A stretch of DNA of 38,013 nucleotides. Source: Phallusia fumigata. Its lineage: Eukaryota > Chordata > Ascidiacea > Phlebobranchia > Ascidiidae. Under the pieces are notes generated by a model, which searched no databases, was not told the origin of the DNA, and saw only the letters and a list, made by a program, of their open reading frames with translations. Of this stretch, positions 11,401 to 18,484 are shown one piece after another. The stretch is taken from positions 1 to 38,013 of the forward strand of contig QXVZ01012087.1 of assembly GCA_008931825.1 (NCBI GenBank), written 5' to 3'. Made by a program: the position numbers and the translations under genes. Position 1 is the stretch's first letter, and each line of letters begins with the position of its first letter.

Positions 11401-14400
11401 TAAAGATTTAAAAAAATTGTGGGGAATTACCATTGAAGCACAAATTGTCCTTTCAAGGACGGGAAGTGATTTATACTGATGGAAAATCATTTTAAAAGTT
11501 TTGATAATTACGAGATAATCAAAAGTTGTTGCCTCCGCAAAACAAGAGCAATGGATAATAAAACTTGAGTCCCTGAAACGACCTCACTGACTTTCCACCC
11601 GATTTTTTCACTTCCGCGTTTGTTGGGAGTGAGATGGTGCAATATCTAGTTATGCACCACGGAGGTCACTGTTAGTTTGTGGTGTTATGCATCTATAATG
11701 TGCAAGAACTGGTGCTTTATGATAAAATGTTTATAAAGTGTCTGAATTCCCTAGGAAACAGTAGTGAAGACACAAAATGTGAGACACAAAATAACTTTAT
11801 GCATAAAAATTCAGCTTGGACGGTTCTAACAGAGAAAGCCCAGTTAAACAGGTGGATAACAACTTTAAAGTGATTTGTCGCATTTTAAGGCACTTGCATG
11901 CCAAGTCAAAACCGTGGTTAAAATTTACACTGAAACCCTCAAATTTTGCAAGTCATGGGTAAACAATCTGGGAAATATGCCAAAACACGTTCAACCTAAA
12001 AAAACATGTTTGCATTTACGCGGCTCCCGGCTTCACCGCAACTACTTCCAACACTTGGCTTTCTTATTACGCTTTCATCAGTTTTATATTCATTTTCTTT
12101 TTGCACTGATTATTGTTTGAACGCATTTCTTTTTAACTGATTTCATTTCCTCCTTCGTTATTTTATATCTGATCGATCAATTTAGTTTTACAAGCTTAAA
12201 CTTAAATGTGATAACATATCAATTACACAATATTCTCTTTTCAGGTCCTCAAACCACCATAAACCCGGAAACTACAACGGTGACGTCACCAACTCCCGTC
12301 GCAACAACTTTGACGTCATCATCGAAAACCACACAACAAAAGTCGACGACAGTATCCACGACAACCACGCAACAATCTTCTACGACGTTTTCACCAATCA
12401 TAACCACCCTAACCCCGACTACGACTTTTACAACAACAATATCAAGTTCTCCAACGCCTTTGACAACTGATTCCATCCGTCCTGGTAAGAGTTATTGGCT
12501 GTGGGGTCTTTTAGAATCAGAACCCATTTATTACAGCAGCAAGACATTTTGTACATTATCGTCTCAACAGTGAATGATACGCTTGCACATATTTAATACC
12601 GGATCTTTTCTGAAGCTTTCTTGTAGGCCAAGGATAAATAGCACACTTATTAGACTAACATTACGCCAGGCGTACAAGAGGCGTCTTACCGATTCCTGGA
12701 AGGCTTCATGATTCGGTATAAAACCTCTTGTAGGCCTGGCGTAATGTGATTATTGTCTCGACGACGGCTTTAAAAACGAAAAGATTTTGAAAAACATTAG
12801 TTAAGACTCGTCGTCTAGTTTCAGCTCTACCAGTTTCATGCTAGCGCATATTTTTTTCGATGGCGGACTCATTTTGGTCACGTTAAAATTTTACTTGGTG
12901 GTTTGATCTGCCATGGTGTCAACTCTAGTAACGTCATACTTTAAAAATAGCTTGATGTCTTAATTAAGTTCTCTTGGGCTACATACCAGTTGCGGAAATG
13001 CAGTTTGGTATAGGTTAATTACCAACAGTTTTCCAATGCATTAATATGAAACAATTTTTCATGTACAGGAACCAACGCTTCTGAGCCGTCAACCGACGCA
13101 TCGGCTGAAGTGGCAGGCTCAACGAAGGAACCGCTACCCTGGTAATATTACAACCTGCAAGGATTGTAAAAAAAAGTGTGTGGTTGCGAAACAAACCCTC
13201 ACCCGCCCCCAATTACTATGAATAGAACCCTGTAGTCGCAATAGGCTGAGTAACGAAAGTTTGAAAAGATAACAATAGCTGGACAGCACCCCTGTACGTC
13301 ATCGAAGGTTCAGTTACCTCGGCTTGGCCTAATTAGGTAAACATGGCTCAGTCGTGGAGCTTTCTGACTTAAATAGCTTTGGACTTTTACGTCAAGCAAT
13401 TTACCGTGATGTTTTGCAATACTTACAGGAGGGGGAAATTACCTTAATTTATTTTACCGTTCACGTTGAACGGTGTTTAACAGTGCATTTCCGCATAAGA
13501 TTGCGTTAACATACAACTAACAGCAGCATTGTGTTCAACGGGCTTCCAACCGCCCCATATTCAAACTACTCACCCTGCACTGCCATCATAAGTGCTAACA
13601 TATCCCTGGATAACAAACTCAACCTATTGGGTTACTTCCTACAGCAAGACTACTCTTCCTGCAGGTATCCGTTCCTACTCATTGGCCTCGCACTCCTATT
13701 GGTCTTCATCATTGTGTTGGTAGCTATTATTTTCGCGCGACGCAGACGAAAACGTGGAAGCCAGGACGTCACTGACGATATGGTGTTTCAGCCAATGGTA
13801 GACGACGACTGGACAGAGCGGGTGAGTTTGGATCGAAAGGTCATTGGTTTCAACCCCGCCGAATGGGGCAAGGGACACAAATAAGGATGGACCAGACTTG
13901 CCTTAATTGGCTACTGTCAAACCTGAACTGTCACATATGCCTGTTACTATCTAACCACGGTATTTATTTTGTGTGAGTTACAAAGGAAATAACATTTAAT
14001 GTTCACATAGCTTCGACCTTGCAAACGTCCTGGTTCAGAGAAATAAAAAAGTTTGTTTTCTTTCAGCCTCGTGAAAACACCTACGTCGAAATCCCCTTCC
14101 TGAGTTCGGATGAGTTGGCAACAGGCAACGGACATACGCCCTTGAACCGGTAATGACCGAATTGTAGTATAGCGTAAATGCACAAAACTTCCGCTGTAGT
14201 CGTTGTGAGTTGCAGCAAACTTCATTAAAATTTCCAGTGTCGCCGTCCTGGTGTTCGAAACGTAACAAGATAAAAACGTTGTATTGGTTTTGCAGGAGAG
14301 TATCTGATATAAGTCTCGACTCCATCGCCCGAGCAAAACGTGGCTTGTTTGAAGACACGCCAACCACTACAACTTTGAACGGTAGGCTAATACTTTCTTG

Positions 14401-17224
14401 TCATATATATATGCTTACAATCAGTGTTAGCAGATATGCTTACAATCAGTGTTAGCAGACCGTGGTGTTATTTAATGTAAGTTTGCAAACTCACATAGCC
14501 CAAGTAGCGAAATTAAAAGAGATGCAGATAAGTTTTACAAAGTGTTCGCACACAGTAAGGCGTATGACTGATTTATTTATCATGTTTACGTCCCAACTGT
14601 GCGCCAAGTCTGGCATACAACCCAATTCCTCCTTAGCTAGCATCAACTGGTTTTTGTCAGGTACCGCTCCAGCGACCGAAGAACCCTACTCGATGGCGGT
14701 GGATAACGAGGGACTCCCCCTGAACGGCATAGCTGCCCCACAGGGTGAGGATATTGAAAACCCTTACCAGCAGATCGACTATGTACGTACGGAGGACGTT
14801 GCAGGTAACAAAACAGTTACGCCCACTGGATAGGACTGCTATTGTGTTTGTTCAGAAAGCGTTTCGGGGTGATTTCTATTTTACACCTAGCGTAGCAGCA
14901 AATAACAACACATAAGCTGGCCACTTGATGAAAACAACCAGTTTCACATTCTTGCTCAAACTTGTTAACCCTGTGTAATAGTGGCTAACTTGAAACGTAG
15001 TCTATGTCAAGCTGCCTAAAAATAATCTTTCATTAGTCCTCCTAAAGAAGGGTCGGCAACCTACTGGCCGCTAAGCAAAATCATCCGGCCCCTTGCAAAA
15101 AGCCTAGTGATTAGCAACTATTTTTGATACACTGTACTTTATGGGTGGAAACCAAGCTATGATGCACCATGCTCAACATCATCTTTGTCCATGCGCGATT
15201 AAATGTTTTCTTCGCAATACAATTCTTTTTGTGACCTTGCTTATGTTGGTTTTGGCCCGCGGCTTGGAAAAGTTTGCTGATCCCTGTCCTAACATCTAAT
15301 TTAGTTTTCAGAGAAAGAATCGTCAAACGAACCCAAAATTTATGAAACGATTTCACATTTCCAGACATTAAAAAAGGGTCAGCCACAAGTTTGGTGGTTT
15401 CCATTCCGGTTCAGTCAGCTTCTCACACGCCTACGAAGGGCAAGAAGAAGGGAATCAAGAACTTCTTCGGGAAGAAGAACGCTAAGCCAGAGCCCGCTGC
15501 CAAAAAGCCACCCAAAGTTCCAAAACGAACCACGCCGTTGCGTAGCAGTCCAGGTAAATATTCATATAAAACAGCACAAGACAATTAAGAAAGTTCAGTT
15601 GCTGAACGGTCCAAAACCAACTTATGTTTAAGGCAGTCAAGACCATGTGTGAAGTCAAGGTGATAACTTTTATACAGTGGCGTACAGGACAAAGCGGTCA
15701 TACACCTTACAAATTTCTGATTTTCTAGAAAAAAATGGGGACTCTTACGTTTTAATATTGTTTTTTTCTCTCTGATTTTTGTTGTTGTTTCAAAAGGCGA
15801 TGTCTTAAACCAAACACTTTTGCCCCCAAACCCATGAAACAAATAACCCCTTAAAATTTTCGCCTGGCTGCTCTGCTTTTATGTCGATTTTAGTTTCCAT
15901 TTATGCATAAACGCCTTGTTTACAAGTTACAACCTTCTAAACGCAGAGTCGAACCCGAAAAGCAACGATATACGAAAACCAGCCGTACCACCCAAAAACC
16001 GGCCATCCATAGCGTCGACGTCACAAGCGCCTGACGCCTTTGATGACGTGTTCGTGCCGGGGGGAGTGGGGAACCACTACCAAAGTCCATCATCCATTAA
16101 AGAGAAATTTTCGTCGCTGAGCGAAGGAAACAGTCCAGAATCTGAATACGCAATACCATCCGAGGGTTCCTTCAGACTGGTAGAGCCGGATAAACCCTCC
16201 TCCTCCACTAAAACGGATGATGTCACCAATAAAGATGACGTTGATGAACCAGCGCCGACCAGTGACAAAAACACCGGTAAGGCTAAGACAATAGCCTGGA
16301 GTTAAGTAGAGAATGGTTTAAAGTACATGCGATATCATGGTGTTGTGTTTCAGTTAACAAGACTCCTGTTCGTGTCCCCGATTCCTCGTTCAAAGTGTCG
16401 ATTGACCCAACCACCATTGACAGAATGAACGGTGAGTTTCGCTAAACAAGTACAAAATATATTGCTTCGTATGTTTTTGTTGGAATAGGCCAGGGGTGTA
16501 CAAACTTTTTTTGATAGGGGCCAATTTGAATCAGGTGAAGTCTCCTTTGGGTCAGCGTTATTAACTATACACGGCTGCACAACGATCTTAGCATTAAGAG
16601 ATTTGTGTTGCGTCAGTGCTATGTACCCATCCTTCTCGTAGATAAATAAGGTTCCATCAAAAACTTAAAGTCACAATTCAGTCGTTCCAACCCAAAAGCC
16701 TAATCAAAACTTTAACGGGCCATGTTCAGCACAATTTAAAACCACAGCCGCGGGCCGCGCTTAGGACACCCGTGAAATAGGCCTTTGAACTAGGGGGAAA
16801 TCACCAAGTACTGTAACATTAATACCTATACCAGACTTCTCCGTTGTTAGTGTTCCTAATACAACTTCGTTCCTAACTTGGTGTGTTGATTTATGAACCT
16901 TCTGAACCAGGCTCGATTTCCAACGATCAAGAATGGTATGCAAGTCCCAGCTCGCCCGTTTTCGAGATGAGCCCAGCACCATCCCTCTACGACCGCCCGA
17001 GCTCCATAGACGAACGACCACTCTCCGGCGAAAGCTATTGTTCGATGAGCAAGGTTGACACCCCTGCCAAATCCGAGAAGAAAAGCAGAAAACAAAATCT
17101 CAAAGCGAAAGACCAGAAAGGCAGGAACTCAGGCCTCTACATGCAAATGCAATCACAGCCAGGCACCCACTATCAAAATCTCACGTACGACAAGTCGGTG
17201 CCTAGCGCCGTCACCGCAAAGTGA
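5444..17224 (+). CDS. CUB-CUB-mucin-kringle-mucin type I transmembrane protein with a long phosphotyrosine-docking tail (16 exons, 996 aa)
   Basis: Hand-spliced exons: 5444-5490, 8410-8640, 8711-8913, 9204-9401, 9926-10078, 10617-11081, 12245-12484, 13069-13141, 13665-13821, 14067-14149, 14296-14381, 14661-14804, 15365-15553, 15947-16276, 16354-16431, 16911-17224. All have GT-AG ends and matching phases, and the sum is 2991 nt. Residues 1-25 are a signal peptide; CUB1 about 35-160; CUB2 161-277; Thr/Pro-rich 278-355; kringle about 362-433; Thr/Ser-rich 434-530; transmembrane helix about 540-561 followed by RRRRKR; cytoplasmic tail 562-996. CUB and kringle modules bind protein ligands in known families, so a cell-surface receptor or adhesion role is likely. 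The tail has no kinase domain. KREMEN has kringle, WSC and CUB modules plus a helix, but in a different order and without this tail, so orthology is not claimed. Confidence 0.85.
5491..8409 (+). other. intron 1 of the CUB-kringle gene
   Basis: About 2.9 kb with gtaagt and ttcag ends. It holds several open frames of 60-112 codons (6439-6624, 6781-7053, 7235-7573), but none has family resemblance or a donor/acceptor chain. A TGACGTCA palindrome is at 6902-6909. As the first and longest intron it is the natural place for enhancers, though none can be shown from sequence alone. Confidence 0.6.
8410..8640 (+). CDS. exon 2: first half of CUB1
   Basis: Starts after atttttcag and ends before gtgggt. 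It encodes the CUB core, with cysteine 35 (STCGGN), the GRVTSPRYPQVYPP segment and the second cysteine in KCQWVITT. The exon ends with TG; T from exon 3 makes the third CUB cysteine across the splice junction, which fixes the donor at 8641 instead of the weaker GT at 8645. Confidence 0.9.
8711..8913 (+). CDS. exon 3: second half of CUB1
   Basis: Follows gcttacag. It reads CYDTLFIYRF, then the fourth cysteine in ASLCANS, then KVAIIFKSDY and GFSIIYKA, the usual end of a CUB barrel. Ends at donor gtgagt with one carried base (C). It contains two TGACGTCA palindromes, at 8797 and 8813. Confidence 0.9.
9204..9401 (+). CDS. exon 4: first part of CUB2
   Basis: Acceptor tttttttcag, donor gtaagc, length 198 nt with phase 1 at both ends. 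Encodes CNQTLEGASGTVTSPGYPG, then the RDARCTTTIT strand and an FLCMNDYVSV strand, giving three of the four CUB cysteines. Confidence 0.9.
9546..9767. mobile_element. fold-back MITE (family A) with a nested G-rich insert, intron 4
   Basis: Left arm 9546-9598 and right arm 9714-9767 are imperfect inverted repeats of about 53 nt; both contain ACATTTTCTACGTT and AACGCTGTTGTCA when read from the outside. Between them are a second, shorter inverted pair (GTAGCCAG / CTGGCTG) and two poly-G tracts (near 9627 and 9665). A second member lies at 28971-29091. It has no coding capacity, so it is a non-autonomous element. Confidence 0.65.
9926..10078 (+). CDS. exon 5: end of CUB2
   Basis: Acceptor aattgcag, donor gtaaag, 153 nt, phase 1-1. 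Encodes NPDKYCGNQKPNLVISDS with the fourth cysteine, then MTLQFVSDGSFGDRGFRAVW, the last two strands of a CUB domain. The carried G joins exon 6 to give Ala. Confidence 0.9.
10617..11081 (+). CDS. exon 6: Thr/Pro-rich mucin-like stretch plus kringle domain
   Basis: Acceptor aatattttag, donor gtaagg, 465 nt, phase 1-1. The first half is ACC/ACA/CCA-rich and codes for repeated TTTTLPPP units, a likely O-glycosylated stalk. The second half is a kringle: SGIPCQRW, PHIP, NHDYCRNPDND, GPWCYTTD and WEYCDVTN are all diagnostic. The final kringle cysteine (433) is split over the intron (T + GT). The usual first cysteine near residue 360 is absent; a cysteine occurs at 372 instead. Confidence 0.9.
11082..12244 (+). 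other. intron 6 of the CUB-kringle gene
   Basis: About 1.16 kb, gtaagg to ttttcag. Short open frames occur (11249-11479, 11679-11873, 11875-12120) without recognisable domains or splice support. I see no repeats here. Confidence 0.6.
12245..12484 (+). CDS. exon 7: second Thr/Ser-rich stalk
   Basis: Acceptor cttttcag, donor gtaaga, 240 nt, phase 1-1. Codes for Thr/Ser-rich sequence (ETTTVTSPTPVATTLTSSSK and similar), expected to be heavily O-glycosylated. It contains two TGACGTCA palindromes (12281 and 12311). Confidence 0.85.
12659..12746. mobile_element. 88-bp fold-back element (MITE-like), intron 7
   Basis: Arms 12659-12692 and 12713-12746 are inverted repeats of 34 nt with about 28 matches; both read CATTACGCCAGGC from the outside. 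The loop is 20 nt. No convincing target duplication was seen. It differs from family A at 9546. Confidence 0.55.
13069..13141 (+). CDS. exon 8: juxtamembrane extracellular segment
   Basis: Acceptor catgtacag, donor gtaata, 73 nt. Encodes GTNASEPSTDASAEVAGSTK and then EPLPW; the NAS triplet is a possible N-glycosylation site. Ends in TG, and G from exon 9 makes Trp 537. Support comes from phase agreement with both neighbours. Confidence 0.75.
13665..13821 (+). CDS. exon 9: transmembrane helix and stop-transfer
   Basis: Acceptor ttcctgcag, donor gtgagt. Encodes PFLLIGLALLLVFIIVLVAI, a 22-residue hydrophobic helix (about 540-561), followed by ARRRRKRG, a strong stop-transfer sequence that places the C-terminus inside the cell. 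The rest is acidic (MVDDDWTER). Ends on a codon boundary. Confidence 0.9.
14067..14149 (+). CDS. exon 10: cytoplasmic tail, YVEI motif
   Basis: Acceptor tctttcag, donor gtaatg, 83 nt. Encodes PRENTYVEIPFLSSDEL and more. Tyr 595 in TYVEI resembles an SH2-binding site (YxxI). Confidence 0.8.
14296..14381 (+). CDS. exon 11: cytoplasmic tail
   Basis: Acceptor ttttgcag, donor gtaggc, 86 nt. Encodes RRVSDISLDSIARAKRGL and a Thr-rich end. The RRVSD string looks like a basophilic (PKA-type) kinase site; this is inferred from motif only. Confidence 0.75.
14411..14459. repeat. 25-bp tandem duplication in intron 11
   Basis: The unit beginning ATGCTTACAATCAGTG occurs twice head-to-tail (14411-14435 and 14436-14459), next to a short (AT)n run. 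It is probably polymorphic in the population. Confidence 0.8.
14661..14804 (+). CDS. exon 12: cytoplasmic tail, paired tyrosine motifs
   Basis: Acceptor tttgtcag, donor gtaaca, 144 nt, phase 1-1. Contains EEPYSMA (Tyr 655) and ENPYQQIDYV (Tyr 681 and 686), close tyrosine motifs in an acidic context as in tyrosine-kinase substrates. Skipping the exon would keep the frame. Confidence 0.85.
15048..15286. mobile_element. hAT-like MITE, intron 12
   Basis: The left end reads aAGGGTCGGCAACCTACTGG; the right end, read inward on the other strand, is CAGGGATCAGCAAACTTTTC. Both fit a degraded hAT terminal repeat. Flanks TCCTAAAG (15040-15047) and TCCTAACA (15287-15294) match at 6 of 8 positions, consistent with an old 8-bp target duplication. 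It is non-coding. Confidence 0.5.
15365..15553 (+). CDS. exon 13: basic, proline-rich tail segment
   Basis: Acceptor catttccag (15364), donor gtaaat, 189 nt, phase 1-1. A second in-frame acceptor, ttcagtcag (ending 15418), would give a 135-nt exon starting 18 residues later; both versions join exon 12 without a frameshift. It encodes a lysine-rich patch (KGKKKGIKNFFGKK), possibly lipid-binding, and KKPPKVPKR, an SH3-type motif. Confidence 0.75.
15947..16276 (+). CDS. exon 14: proline- and serine-rich tail segment
   Basis: Acceptor aaacgcag, donor gtaagg, 330 nt, phase 1-1. Contains KPAVPPKNRPS, a good class II SH3 ligand (PxxPxxR-like), then NHYQSPSS and SEYAIPSE tyrosine sites, and an acidic end (TDDVTNKDDVDEPAP). 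No folded domain is visible; the segment is likely disordered. Confidence 0.85.
16354..16431 (+). CDS. exon 15: short tail cassette
   Basis: Acceptor gtgtttcag, donor gtgagt, 78 nt (26 codons), phase 1-1. Encodes VNKTPVRVPDSSFKVSIDPT and a few more residues. No motif is recognised; it could be skipped without frameshift. Confidence 0.75.
16491..16774. mobile_element. hAT-like MITE, intron 15
   Basis: Ends CAGGGGTG and CACCCGTG are near-inverted, and GGGCC strings lie just inside both ends. Flanking octamers GAATAGGC (16483-16490) and AAATAGGC (16775-16782) match at 7 of 8 positions, as expected for hAT insertion. 284 bp, non-coding. Confidence 0.65.
16911..17224 (+). CDS. exon 16: C-terminal tail with YxxM and YxN motifs, stop codon
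   Basis: Acceptor tctgaaccag; TGA at 17222-17224. It encodes tyrosine sites at 902 (EWYASP), 919 (SLYDRP), 935 (SYCSM), 969 (LYMQM), 980 (HYQNL) and 985 (TYDKS). YCSM and YMQM fit the PI3-kinase p85 SH2 consensus YxxM, and YQN fits the GRB2 consensus YxN. A basic stretch (KSEKKSRKQNLKAK) lies between them. Confidence 0.85.
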
Positions 17225-18345
17225 ATTGATGAGGTCATGTGATGAAAAAACTCGTTTTGCTGTGATTGGAGTTTGCTTTGCTTTTTTGCCAGTGGTTTCC
17301 TCCCGGGAAGAAATTTTGTGATTCAAATGGAGATTGTATCTCTTTTCAGGTAGTCCAAACCTTTATTATTACTTAAATCACTTCTTGTCTAGTAGGGGAG
17401 AAATGAGAAGTTCCAAAATAAGCATAAGGGGGGAATGATTAAAAAGGTTCGGTACCACTGTATTGTGTGTTGAATTTGTGCCGGTGACCAAATGCTTTAA
17501 CTTGTTCTACTGCTTTTTATACGTACCACCGTGCCACGTGTATTTATACATTTCTTGCAACGAATTTTCCCGCGTACGATGTCGATGTGCGTAGTACTTA
17601 CGTGTGCAACTGCCGTCTTTTAGCCACAAGTTTGTTGTACAAAATCAAAAGTCGTCAAAAAGATACACAAGACCCAATGTGCTGTATAAAAGAGGGAAAG
17701 ACTTAAAAGCAGAGGCCGAAAGAGAGTGTTAAACAGTATCAGAAATCTTCTTTTGACCCGGGTCTGTAAGTTCAGTTAAAATCTTTCGTTTCAACTTGAA
17801 CCATACTGGTGCTGCTCAGACATGCTTGATGTTGATTTTAGGCATTGCATCTGTCGCATGATACAAAGAAAAGACGTTTAGGAAAAAGGAAACAATTATC
17901 CAGGCAAATATACTACTAAGCAGAAACAATGATCCAAATATCAACCAACCCTTTGGAACTTGAAGTTACACGTTTTAAACAGCGAGCGCCTAAAATTTTT
18001 CATTCAAAAATAGATTTATTGCGAAATGGACAAACAAAACGCGAAATACTAGCCAATACGTTCAGGTTCTTTCGTATGCAACGAAAGTACCAGTGATAGT
18101 TATGTTTGGCCATCCTGGAATAAACATTAAAGTGTGAAGTTGTCGCCTCCAAGTTTGTAAAGGTATCCAATGGATTTCAAAAGTTTTCCATTCCTTTTGC
18201 ATACCTCAAGCGCTAACCTGTAAAACAACATAGTGTCATAAAGCTACTGTTGAAACAAAATAAATTATTCGCTACTGTACCTGATTAAAATAAGAATATT
18301 TTGGGACAGTACCTGATACTACAGATAACGCAACTGCACCACTTT
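17225..18345. other. convergent 3' region between the CUB-kringle gene and TUBGCP2
   Basis: No coding sequence is seen. AATAAA occurs on the + strand at 18119-18124 and on the - strand at 18015-18020 (TTTATT on +). If both are used the two 3' UTRs overlap by about 100 nt; other weaker signals exist, for example TTTATT near 17362. Confidence 0.4.
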
Positions 18346-18484
18346 TCACGGGTTCTGGTTTACAGCAGCCGTCGGAGGTGATGGTTTATGGTGTTTTGAT
18401 ATAAGATCGGTTGCAGTGGTTGAGTCCAAATTTCCTTCTTCATCCTCCAGTATTTGGGACTGGTAAAACCCGTTGTAATCCAAC
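18346..18484 (-). CDS. TUBGCP2: TUBGCP2 last exon and stop codon
   Basis: Acceptor atcttgcag. Encodes [17 protein letters not shown], the conserved GRIP2 end, followed by a short tail ending AAVNQNP. The stop TGA is at 18348-18346. Confidence 0.9.
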
